Notes under the pieces: model-generated | What the model was told of the DNA's origin: nothing | Databases searched by the model: none | Seen by the model: the letters and a program-made list of their open reading frames with translations, nothing else | Part shown: positions 55,410 through 63,906 of the stretch, piece after piece | Layout: every line of letters begins with the position of its first letter | Position numbering within the stretch: the first letter of the stretch is position 1 | Made by a program: the position numbers and the translations under genes | Assembly (NCBI RefSeq): GCF_900177815.1 | Contig: NZ_FXAZ01000004.1 | Coordinates: forward strand, 496,001-560,000 | DNA: 64,000 nucleotides | Source: Paenibacillus aquistagni | GTDB taxonomy: Bacteria > Bacillota > Bacilli > Paenibacillales > Paenibacillaceae | Direction of reading: 5' to 3'

Positions 55410-58400
55410 CGCTACAATTATTCAGACACATAATGAATTATTTATAGGTTCTGACTCGGCAACCTCAATACTGATAGAAGGTCAATTGTACAGGCTTGAT
55501 ACTAAAGCAACCAAGCTATTTGTATTCGATAACTTGGTTGTTTTTTGTTCAGGTGTTCTAAATTATTGTTACCGAGTAATGGATTTGTTTTCATCTCAAA
55601 AAACAAAAAGTGTTCATTCACTAAGAGAAATTCTGCTTGAAACCTATCAAGATGAAAGTGTTGATGTTGTTATTGGTGAATATAAAGAAAATAAAACATG
55701 GTTATATCAACTTTCCCCGTATAATAATTTCGATATTGTTACATATACAGACATACCAAAGGGTGGCGTAAATATCATAACTGCAGGAATCAGAACAGAA
55801 GAATCCTATCATTCAGTTTGTAATGGCATATCAACAGGTAAAAGTATTCCTGAAATATATAAATCAGTATTTGATGAAATATCTTACGAGGGAGTTGGAG
55901 GAATATTAACTGTATTTAGGATAAATCGAAATGGTGTCAGTGAATTTATAGAATACGGAATTAAAGAAAACGAAAACCTTAAAATAGTTAGCATAGATAT
56001 TTTATTAAATCATTATAAAAAACATCTAATTGTTGGAGAACGCATTTATGGCAAGATCTTTATGGGGGTCAATCTGGCACTTGAAGATGAAGATGGAGTT
56101 CTAAAATTCCAAGGTTCAAAAGGAGAAATCTTTGACCGTAATGGCAAACTTGTAATGAAACTTGGTTTGGTTGACGAAGATCCAGACAAATTCGGCTTGT
56201 GGTCTTTTAATGACATTACAAGAGTAAAAATTGATCAGCTAGAAGGGTTTGTTATAGACAAAGCATCCACAGATAAAAACAAACATCCTGATGGATGGGA
56301 GAAGGTTATGTGGGCAGACCCAAGCGATGGTACGCTTTATACTCATGATCTAGTGGCAAAGAACATCAAAGTTGTGAATAACGTTGGAGACATAATCTTA
56401 GATGCTGAAAACAATTATCTCGACATCGGAGACTTCAACACAATCGTAATGGATAACAAGCTAACTTCGATGGAAAAGATGCAGATCATTACAGAACTTT
56501 ATAAAATCGAAGCTGGCTATCATAGAATGCTTGGACAAGCAGAGAAATACAAACGATCTCAACGTGATGACATCTTTGATTATGATGCTCAATTTTTCTC
56601 GAAATCCTCAAGCACAATCGATCTTTATTCAACAACACCTCTTGCGAATGCTTATAATGCACTATTAGATTATATGTCACAATACATTGATATAGTGGGC
56701 AAAGAACCATTAAACATCAACATTAACTCCCCTAAAACTGATCAAACGAGTGAAATTCCAGATAGAGCAGAATTTATATTAAAATTCAAAACGTACTACG
56801 ATGAAGAAAAGAGACTAAGAAACTTAATTGAAGACGCGCAGTTCTATTCTGGTCTTAACATGGGGCAATTCTACAATAACGTTGTAATTGGTGAATATGG
56901 TTTTATTTCCCTTCGAAACGATGGGAAGTACCGTTCAGTATTGAATGCAACAAATGGTCTAGCATTGCAGAAGTGGGAGAAGAATGCATGGGTTAACAAA
57001 GTTTATGCTTCAATAGGAAACTCCTCATATGAAGATGGGACATTAATTGCAGAGGACTTGGTAGCAAAGCGATTGCGTATTGAAACAAAGCATGGAGATG
57101 TCTTGCTAGACGCCGATGCACTGAATTTTGATTTTTCTGTTCTCAATTCTATCATTCTTGACGATGTTATTGTCTCTACTGAGAAGATTACTTTATCCAA
57201 TCAATATAAAAGTATTACCAAACAATACACTACACTAAAAGAGCAATTAAACAGGTACGCAACGACTATTTATAATGATAGAGATTCCTCTTACTATGGT
57301 TTGGATGATGCAAAGAATCAGTTAGTTTCTGCTGGAAAAGAGTTAGATATGACTTATAGCTCTCTAACCTCATATATGAATCCTGTTTTTGCGAATATGA
57401 ATGCAACAACTCATATTGTAAACGATCTACATTCTACGCGACTCAGCTTCCATCAGAAGTGGGAAGATTTCTACAAGGCGTATGAAGGTGCTAGAGTGAA
57501 GCTTTCAGACTTCCTAGAGAAGAGTTCGCTACAGCTAGGTAGGAACTATAATAATACTGTCATTGACGCTGAAAATGGTGTTGTAGTTACTAGAGGTAAC
57601 ATGATGAATAAAACAACATTAAATGCAACAGATGGTATTAAGATAGAAAGAAATGTTGGTTTGTCCAGCGCTCCATCATGGCATAAAGTGTTTTATGCTG
57701 ATATCAATGGAAACTTGTTCGCTGAAGATATGAGTACAAAAAGACTTCGTATTCTTGATGCAGAGCTTGGTGATGCGATTACATTCGATTCTATCGAAGG
57801 CATAACAATTAATGGTCGCAATAGAGAACAAATTAGATTGAACGCGAACGAAGGTATCGCAATTGATGTGGATCAAGAGAAGCGTTTGTGGATTGGTACT
57901 GATGGTACTCTTCGCGCTCGAAAGCTAATCATTGAGCCTGAACTTGGAGATGTAATTCTTGATGAAGAGACTGATGGATTCATTTCAGATTTGACGGTAA
58001 ATAGCTTGAAGGCTGTAAAAAAGGACAAAGAAGCATATGACTATATTTATATTCGCGATAACTTCGTTAAATTAAATACTGGTACATCAGCGAAGAGTGA
58101 TATAACGAAGTTTAAGCTACATTTAAATAAGGAAGATAAACAATATAGTTATCCAGAAATGATTTGGGGTCAAGGCAATGGTATTGATGGGAATATTGGT
58201 TATATAAGAAAACTTCCGAATGCAATGCAATTCCAGTACACAAATGACGCAGGGAATATGAGAGCACTAGAACTAAATGCATCTCAGGGAAATGCTGTGA
58301 GATTATATGCTGATGGAGGAGAAGTAATGATGGATTCAGATACAAAAATCATCCTTGCTTGTGGTGCTTCAAAAATCACAATGACTCCTAGTAATATTAA

Positions 58401-58431
58401 GCTAGAATCCTCTAGAATCGATTTAGGATAA
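55402..58431 (+). CDS. 1009-residue phage-tail-like protein with proteasome-like N-terminus
   Basis: Start TTG at 55402 with AAGGTGGTG 7 bases upstream. Residues 3-190 resemble the Ntn-hydrolase fold of HslV and proteasome beta subunits: ATIIQTHNELFIGSDSAT, KLFVFDNLVVFCSG, GGVNIITAG, GVGGILTVFRI, with Asp and Lys at positions equivalent to HslV Asp17 and Lys33, but no Thr at the expected N-terminal nucleophile position. Such domains head some phage structural proteins. The rest has four related modules (about 243-341, 491-577, 716-803, 803-862), each with LNA(T/N)xG then DGTL.A.DL..K.L and GD.(I/L)LD, separated by helical linkers. The C-terminus is beta-rich as in tail-tip or baseplate proteins. 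No other virion gene lies nearby. Function unknown. Confidence 0.75.
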   Translation: MSNATIIQTHNELFIGSDSATSILIEGQLYRLDTKATKLFVFDNLVVFCSGVLNYCYRVMDLFSSQKTKSVHSLREILLETYQDESVDVVIGEYKENKTWLYQLSPYNNFDIVTYTDIPKGGVNIITAGIRTEESYHSVCNGISTGKSIPEIYKSVFDEISYEGVGGILTVFRINRNGVSEFIEYGIKENENLKIVSIDILLNHYKKHLIVGERIYGKIFMGVNLALEDEDGVLKFQGSKGEIFDRNGKLVMKLGLVDEDPDKFGLWSFNDITRVKIDQLEGFVIDKASTDKNKHPDGWEKVMWADPSDGTLYTHDLVAKNIKVVNNVGDIILDAENNYLDIGDFNTIVMDNKLTSMEKMQIITELYKIEAGYHRMLGQAEKYKRSQRDDIFDYDAQFFSKSSSTIDLYSTTPLANAYNALLDYMSQYIDIVGKEPLNININSPKTDQTSEIPDRAEFILKFKTYYDEEKRLRNLIEDAQFYSGLNMGQFYNNVVIGEYGFISLRNDGKYRSVLNATNGLALQKWEKNAWVNKVYASIGNSSYEDGTLIAEDLVAKRLRIETKHGDVLLDADALNFDFSVLNSIILDDVIVSTEKITLSNQYKSITKQYTTLKEQLNRYATTIYNDRDSSYYGLDDAKNQLVSAGKELDMTYSSLTSYMNPVFANMNATTHIVNDLHSTRLSFHQKWEDFYKAYEGARVKLSDFLEKSSLQLGRNYNNTVIDAENGVVVTRGNMMNKTTLNATDGIKIERNVGLSSAPSWHKVFYADINGNLFAEDMSTKRLRILDAELGDAITFDSIEGITINGRNREQIRLNANEGIAIDVDQEKRLWIGTDGTLRARKLIIEPELGDVILDEETDGFISDLTVNSLKAVKKDKEAYDYIYIRDNFVKLNTGTSAKSDITKFKLHLNKEDKQYSYPEMIWGQGNGIDGNIGYIRKLPNAMQFQYTNDAGNMRALELNASQGNAVRLYADGGEVMMDSDTKIILACGASKITMTPSNIKLESSRIDLG

Positions 58432-58715
58432 TGACTTTTGTCATTGTATACGTACTTGTGTCGGATAATTTGATTGTAGGGTCTGTGGATGTAAGTGTTG
58501 GGGGCTTATTATCAGAGAAGGATTTTTTCTAAACTGTAAACCATGCCCCCACATTTGAATCTGTTATGATGTGTGTGCGTAGGCGTATATGGAGACACTT
58601 GAAAGGAGATTACAAAACTAACTGGTGTATCAAGCCAACGATCAAGCCAACGTTATAGAGAGTTAGCCAAAAGAACTTAGGTATGAAGTCTTCCATGTGT
58701 GGGCTTCTTTTATTT
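58432..58715. other. Gap with structured element copy 2 and terminator
   Basis: Besides the element it contains a tandem 12-bp direct repeat ATCAAGCCAACG (58629-58652) and the hairpin GAAGTC/GGCTTC (58685-58707) followed by TTTTATTTT, probably the terminator of the tail-like operon or of a small RNA starting in the element. A tiny peptide frame covers the direct repeat but lacks support. Confidence 0.5.
58453..58555 (+). repeat. Structured repeated element, copy 2
   Basis: Best-formed copy. TGTTGGGGGC (58496-58505) pairs with GCCCCCACA (58546-58554); inside lie AGAGAAGG/TTTTCT and the conserved CTAAACTGTAAACC. It begins about 20 bases after the 1009-residue gene. Confidence 0.72.
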
Positions 58716-59045
58716 TCAATCGCATATTGGATTATTACTCTTGATGTGATTTATCGAATCAAATAATTTATCAAGCGAAAGCATCGCTAATTCTTGGACT
58801 AGAACTGTCCTCGACTTTAGTGATGCTTCTTTGCTTATCAGATAGGAAAGTGATGAAGTAATGAAGGGTAAAGACGTTTGTACTGATGCAGATTTACAAT
58901 ACTGATGTACTTCGAACAAGCTGTAGAGGTTTGGGTAGGTGGAGAAATCGAGGAAATAGTAGTGATAGCAGATTTTAATGATACGATCATTAAAATTGTA
59001 AGGGAGATAAGTATCCAAGGCAGAATGTAATCTTGAGAATTGCAT
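58716..59045 (-). CDS. Possible 109-residue protein
   Basis: Open frame with a protein-like composition (MQFSRLHSALDTYLPYNFND, SLSYLISKEASLKSRTVLVQ), but only a poor ribosome site (AAGAAG) and no family. The symmetric inverted repeat at 59116-59222 could give it a leftward promoter, which is the main reason to list it. Confidence 0.3.
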   Translation of the reverse strand: MQFSRLHSALDTYLPYNFNDRIIKICYHYYFLDFSTYPNLYSLFEVHQYCKSASVQTSLPFITSSLSYLISKEASLKSRTVLVQELAMLSLDKLFDSINHIKSNNPICD

Positions 59046-59115
59046 AGAAAGTTGTCTTCTTTTCGGAGCAGTTAATTAACTCTTTTTATAGACTGATAGT
59101 TTGGTTGTTCAAAAA

Positions 59116-59222
59116 TATAAAATCCGTTCTATAGCACTCTTATTCTATAATAAATATATATTAATAAACCTGTATTGTGTTAAAATATTATTATAAAAGA
59201 GTGTCATTGGACGGATTTTATA
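59116..59222. repeat. Large imperfect inverted repeat upstream of the initiator-like gene
   Basis: TATAAAATCCGT (59116-59127) is mirrored by ACGGATTTTATA (59211-59222); inside, CACTCTT is mirrored by AAGAGTG and TATAAT by ATTATA. Arms of about 35 bp around an AT-rich centre, the same layout as the repeat at 54726. Likely divergent promoters or a bidirectional operator. Confidence 0.7.
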
Positions 59223-59437
59223 AAATGAAAATTTTATTTTGTTACAACGCTAAGATGATGGCGCATTTAAAGATGTGCGGAATAGTTACATTTGCTCCGC
59301 ATTACTTGAGAAGAGTGGTAATAGGTTCTAGTTGTTTGCTCGAAGCGGTAAGTTACAAGAGAGTATTGATAGTTTTAAGGTTTAGTTTAATTTGGATAAT
59401 AAATTGTATGGGATTAGTAGACAGGAGAGATGGCAAT

Positions 59438-60526
59438 ATGGCGAGAATAAGAAAAACATATTTCACTAAGTCCAAGATGGGTAAGCTACTTGGAGTAAAT
59501 GAAAAACAACATGAAGTATACATGCCTAATGAGATTTTTGAGAACTTAACAGAAGCATTTACATCAGAGGAAATGCAAGGTAAAACTTCAACTCACATAG
59601 CATATGCTTATACTTATTATTATCTTGCAAACTACCAATGGAGATATGCCCGCTATTACTATTACGATGATAAAACAGGTATGGAGACCAGTATAAATGA
59701 AGGAATAATTAAGCAAATTCTTGGTTTTCCCTCAAAATCTGAACAATACACTTATCTAACTAAGAATAATACGGGTCTATTGGTAAAGCTGGGCTATATT
59801 CGCAAAGAAACAGATAAACCTTCTCGTTATTGGTATGACGATGAAGGGAAGTATAAAGAGGTTCAATTCGTATATGAAAGCGAATATCCAGAGCTTTATG
59901 GTAACAACAAAAACTGGAAAGTGGCAATGCCTGTAAAAGGGTTCTATCGGTATAAAGAATCAGAGGAAGATAACTATGAAGATGGAACATTCTATATGAT
60001 TCAAAATACTCACATGATTGATATTGATGTATTCATTTATTGTATGGCTGATCTAGAGTTGGGCGTTGAAGGATTCTACCTGTACTGTTTCTTGAAATTC
60101 ATGACTGATAAATATGATAATGCGTATAATTGTTCTCAAAAGAAAATGGCTCAAACAACAAGGCTATCCATTGATGAAGTAAAGAAACAACTTGAAAATC
60201 TAGAGAAGCGTAATATGATTACAAGTGATCATAAACCATTCTGTTTAGATAAACCTGCTGATAAGGAAACAAAAACAAACACCTATGGTATTAAGGAACC
60301 TAATGAATTTGCTAAGAGCATGATACAGTTTAATGTCATTCCAAAACAACGGAAAATTACAGCGAAGCAATACGAATCAGAAGTTGGCTGGGCAAATGAA
60401 AAAGAAATTAATGGGCTGATTATTAACCAAAAGACAGGTGAGATAATAAAATCTTCTCCTGTTAATGAGTACAACATAAATGATGAAGCTGAATTATCAG
60501 ACCTAGATGAGGTCTTTAGCAGATAA
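59438..60526 (+). CDS. Replication-initiator-like winged-helix protein
   Basis: 362 residues from the ATG 11 bases after AGGAGAG; the frame is open for 260 bases upstream but that stretch looks like leader. N-terminus MARIRKTYFTKSKMGKLLG, many aromatic residues (YYYLANYQWRYARYYYYDD), then a segment typical of replication initiators or DnaD/RepA-type proteins: LYCFLKFMTDKYDNAYNCSQKKMAQTTRLS with a helix-turn-helix, followed by a variable acidic C-terminus (DLDEVFSR). Likely binds an origin or acts as a phage-type replication protein; the family is not recognised with certainty. Confidence 0.65.
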   Translation: MARIRKTYFTKSKMGKLLGVNEKQHEVYMPNEIFENLTEAFTSEEMQGKTSTHIAYAYTYYYLANYQWRYARYYYYDDKTGMETSINEGIIKQILGFPSKSEQYTYLTKNNTGLLVKLGYIRKETDKPSRYWYDDEGKYKEVQFVYESEYPELYGNNKNWKVAMPVKGFYRYKESEEDNYEDGTFYMIQNTHMIDIDVFIYCMADLELGVEGFYLYCFLKFMTDKYDNAYNCSQKKMAQTTRLSIDEVKKQLENLEKRNMITSDHKPFCLDKPADKETKTNTYGIKEPNEFAKSMIQFNVIPKQRKITAKQYESEVGWANEKEINGLIINQKTGEIIKSSPVNEYNINDEAELSDLDEVFSR

Positions 60527-61295
60527 GTTATTTTGCATGCCATGGACTATGTTCTATGGCTCTTTTTGTGTGCAAAAAATTAATTTCAGAGGTGATGGAT
60601 TTGTATATTAGCATCAAGAGAAAGGTAGCATAAAATAATGAGAATGTACTCTATTTATTTCTATGTGAAAGCAAACGAATTGAAGGAAGGGTTTTAATAA
60701 GCAGAAATACGTATTAAGTGACAGAGAACAGGATCTCGTAAGGGAGTCTATAAAGAGAAGTTTGGAACCCAATTATCAATACTAGAACATGAAGTAGTGC
60801 AAATGTTGGAGAATAAAGTATCAGAAGTGTTTGACTGATCATAATCGTGGGCTGCGATAATGATTTTCTATTAGAATTTGGTTTCTATTGTCATTTCAAG
60901 TAATAATGTTTCTGTCAAGAATTTAAAATGGGCTTTCGTATCGTGATATTTATTTGTAGGGTTCGTGAATGGAAGTGTTCGCCCCGCTCCAACGAGCTGT
61001 GAGGTGTTCCAGACTGTAAAGTATACCCCCTACTGGACAGCTTTACTGTCACAATTAGGACGATTTCACCGTCAAGTAGACAGTCCTCTTATTGTTCTAG
61101 GAGTTTATTGGTGTCATCGGTGATTTCAATGTTGTTAGAAGAAAATAAAGTGTTAGACTAGACTACAGGTTAAGGGTTTAGGGCGGGTTCCTTGCGTATT
61201 TTAGCCAGCGTCTTCAACTAATAATGTTGTTAAGTTGGGTTTATTTAAGAGAACAGAGCTAGGAGGTCGAAATATAACTGACCACACATTTCAGG
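60527..61295. other. Gene-free region with structured element copy 3
   Basis: No gene seen in about 770 bases. It contains broken coding-like fragments between 60700 and 60840 (possible remnant), copy 3 of the structured element, and short complementary blocks near 61040-61090 (GGACAG, CTGTCAC, GACAGTCC). Confidence 0.4.
60938..61033 (+). repeat. Structured repeated element, copy 3 (divergent)
   Basis: Recognised by TCGTGATATTTATTTGTAGG, GTGAATGGAAGTGTT, then GACTGTAAAGTATACCCCC in the same order and spacing as copies 1 and 2. The G-rich arm is replaced by CGCCCCG, so the closing stem is lost or different. Confidence 0.5.
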
Positions 61296-61928
61296 GTGAA
61301 GTTACGCAATAAAGAAGGTGGATTTAAACTAACTTTCGATAACTACATTAAGATAAGTAATAAAGATATTACCCCTTCCTATGAGGAATTAGAGAGCAAA
61401 TTAAAGACTGCGCTAACTAATTTAGATCTCAATATAAAATTCTTTAAATCCCTGTCTTGGGGAAAATTTAATGATGAATTGTGTAAGCTAGTAGATTCAT
61501 CTAACTTTGATGAAATTACCGACCTTAATCTTGTATGCGGTGTTAAAGGATTTTATATTATGGTCTTGGATGATTACTGTCAAATTTATATTGGAATAGC
61601 TAAAAATATAAGACGAAGAATAAGGGAGCATTGGAGTACACAAATTCCGCTGAACAAACTTGTAGTTAAACATCTGCAAGATAATCGACTGTCCATAGAT
61701 AGCTTTAGAGAGCTAGATACTACGAGAATATTTGTACGTCCTTGTCCTGAGTGTGACTTTGATAATTATCCACTTATATCTGGAAACCTTGAGGATCAGT
61801 TAATACGTCAATTCCCTTCAGATTATTGCATGAATAAAAGTTACGGAGGGTGGTCATTGAAGGAAATATTAGAAGCTAAGGAGCGTCGCAAAAAAGCCTT
61901 GGAATCTATATCCAGTGATTATGAGTAG
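61296..61928 (+). CDS. GIY-YIG nuclease-domain protein
   Basis: 210 residues from a GTG start with a poor ribosome site; an AGGAGG lies 29 bases upstream but no better start exists. Residues 85-175 carry the GIY-YIG signature: GFYIMVLDDYCQIYIGIAKN, Arg in IRRRIREHW, and the later Glu in NLEDQLIRQFP with Asn in YCMNKSYGG. The N-terminal 80 residues are helical and unknown. It may be a homing or restriction-type nuclease of the island. Confidence 0.8.
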   Translation: MKLRNKEGGFKLTFDNYIKISNKDITPSYEELESKLKTALTNLDLNIKFFKSLSWGKFNDELCKLVDSSNFDEITDLNLVCGVKGFYIMVLDDYCQIYIGIAKNIRRRIREHWSTQIPLNKLVVKHLQDNRLSIDSFRELDTTRIFVRPCPECDFDNYPLISGNLEDQLIRQFPSDYCMNKSYGGWSLKEILEAKERRKKALESISSDYE

Positions 61929-61978
61929 GAGTTCCAAGGTGCAATGAAATTAGGTATCTACAATCAACATATAAGGCA

Positions 61979-62269
61979 TTGAAGTATATGTATTACGCTA
62001 TGAGAACACAACTATTTTGGGATGGAAATAAGCGTACTGCAAGGCTTCTTATGAACTTGATCTTGATGCAGTATGGATATCCTCCAGCAATTATAAATGT
62101 GTGTGAGAGAGTGACGTATATTAAAGCATTAGAGAATGCAAGCTCTCATGGTTATAATGAGGATTTATTTCAGTTGATTATTAAGTGTGTAGATCAGTGT
62201 TTAAAAAAGTATCTTTTAATAATTGGTTTAGATGATTTAGCAAGTGACAATAACCATTTCAATATATAG
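61979..62269 (+). pseudogene. Fic-domain remnant
   Basis: 96 residues from a TTG, corresponding to the C-terminal half of a Fic protein: QLFWDGNKRTARLLMNLILMQYGYPPAII matches the Fic motif HPFxDGNKRTAR except that His and Pro are Gln and Leu. The catalytic His and the N-terminal half are missing, so it should be inactive. It ends with a normal-looking C-terminus. Confidence 0.75.
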
Positions 62270-62328
62270 GTTCTGGTCCAGTAAAGTAACAGTAGAAAAA
62301 TTAATCAATATTTAAGGGGGATGAAGAA

Positions 62329-63363
62329 ATGAGTGTATTTTCATCGACATGGGTTGATGGAAAAATAAGCGATATTGATAAGCTATTATCAGAAAATAAT
62401 GATCGAGAATTTATGTTTATCTTAGATACTAATTTTGCAATAATGTCTAGATATTATGTTACTGATAGAGAACAATTTAACAAATACTATGCAAGTCAAT
62501 CAGATGATTTTATAAACGTAATTAATGTAATTAGGAATAATCCTTCAAGAATTATTTATGCATTTGCATGTGAAGAAGCATCGAGATCAAAATTGACTGG
62601 TAATATTGACGTTGAAAAGTATAAATTGATGGTAGAGTGTGTAGGGAAAGTATTTGATTTAGATTTTAATAGTAATCTTATATCTAAGAACAAATTAATG
62701 GAAGGAGATGTAAGTATTAGTAAAACACCTATTTTACTAAGAAACGGATTGTTTAATAAACAGACAGTTATTTCATATACAACTTTGTTAAAGACATATT
62801 TATATAAACATTTTGATAATAGATCAAGTAAAATAAAAATAAAAGAAATGTTTCATTATATGGCAGATGAAATAAATATATTTTCTCCAACAAGCACCTC
62901 TCTTATAATTCACTATTTAGGGGATGAACCATCAATTTTGAAAGGAATTAAACCCTCATTAGGTATAGAAAAAATCTTAAATAGATTATATGCAGCTTCA
63001 ATAGACATGATCATGCCTACCCAAGCGGCTCAACTTGCAGAAATATCTGGTTACCAAGAAATACCTATATTTGTCACGTTTGATAAAGGGATAAAGTTAT
63101 TATTTGATTCGTTACTTATCAAGGAAGAACGTCGTCTAGAAAATGGAAGAAAGGTGCCAGAATACTCTACTATGATTTATTATAGTTCAGGCTGGAAAGA
63201 TAAAGATATTATCGAACTGTGTGGATATGCTCAGCAAGTGCAAAAGACTAAACGAAGAAAAGTAATTAATCAAGAATTTGAGTTATGTAGACTGAATGAA
63301 TTAGCAGGGAAATTAGAGAAAGAATTAATGATCAAGCTAAAAACACTCTTTGAATATGAGTAA
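62329..63363 (+). CDS. PIN-like nuclease-domain protein
   Basis: 344 residues, start ATG after GGGGGATG. Acidic residues typical of PIN domains are visible in order: Asp in MFILDTNFAIM, Glu in FACEEASRSK, Asp in IFVTFDKGIKLL. A long middle region (about 100-230) lies between, larger than in small VapC toxins, so it fits the bigger PIN-like groups found in phage-defence contexts. No antitoxin gene is adjacent. It is followed by a strong terminator. RNase function is inferred. Confidence 0.7.
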   Translation: MSVFSSTWVDGKISDIDKLLSENNDREFMFILDTNFAIMSRYYVTDREQFNKYYASQSDDFINVINVIRNNPSRIIYAFACEEASRSKLTGNIDVEKYKLMVECVGKVFDLDFNSNLISKNKLMEGDVSISKTPILLRNGLFNKQTVISYTTLLKTYLYKHFDNRSSKIKIKEMFHYMADEINIFSPTSTSLIIHYLGDEPSILKGIKPSLGIEKILNRLYAASIDMIMPTQAAQLAEISGYQEIPIFVTFDKGIKLLFDSLLIKEERRLENGRKVPEYSTMIYYSSGWKDKDIIELCGYAQQVQKTKRRKVINQEFELCRLNELAGKLEKELMIKLKTLFEYE

Positions 63364-63906
63364 TTGCTATTATCAAAATGAATAGCAGAATTCAAAGAAT
63401 GTAGTATTGATGCTTGATCATATGAGCTATATACAGCTCAATTATTACGATGTTTTTGTGATTCACTTGTAGCAGGTGAAACCAGTGTTTTCAACAATAA
63501 TCTATAAATAGGGATTTACGAGTTATAGCAAGGTTAATCTTGCTTAAACCACCAAACTCTTCTCCCTAATAATTGGTGTAAAGTGAAAGTAATACCCCTA
63601 TCGAACTCTGAAGGGGTATTTTTTATAAGAGATAACATGATGGCGATAGTACTAATGCTCATATATCAAAAAGAAAAAGAATTTAGACTTTGATATAATA
63701 GATCATATAAGTTTGACTTAGAAAAGATGAAGTATTATACCTTCATTAAACAAGCCAAATACTTTTTGCGGAAAAATAACAATGAATAAGGCTGATAAGA
63801 AGTATTAACCATTATCTTATATTAGTTTAGGGACTCACGAGCTAGAAAAGAAACTTTTAACTGGTTTAGAAATCAAGAGACAAGGAAATATTTTTGGAAG
63901 GTGTGA
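63364..63906. other. Gap before the MazG-like gene
   Basis: Holds the terminator at 63591 and a promoter TTGACT (63713-63718), 17 bases, TATACC (63736-63741). No gene is seen; some stretches near 63760-63890 look like eroded coding DNA. Confidence 0.45.
63591..63624 (+). terminator. Terminator after the PIN-like gene
   Basis: AATACCCC (63591-63598) pairs with GGGGTATT (63613-63620), followed by TTTT. Confidence 0.88.
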
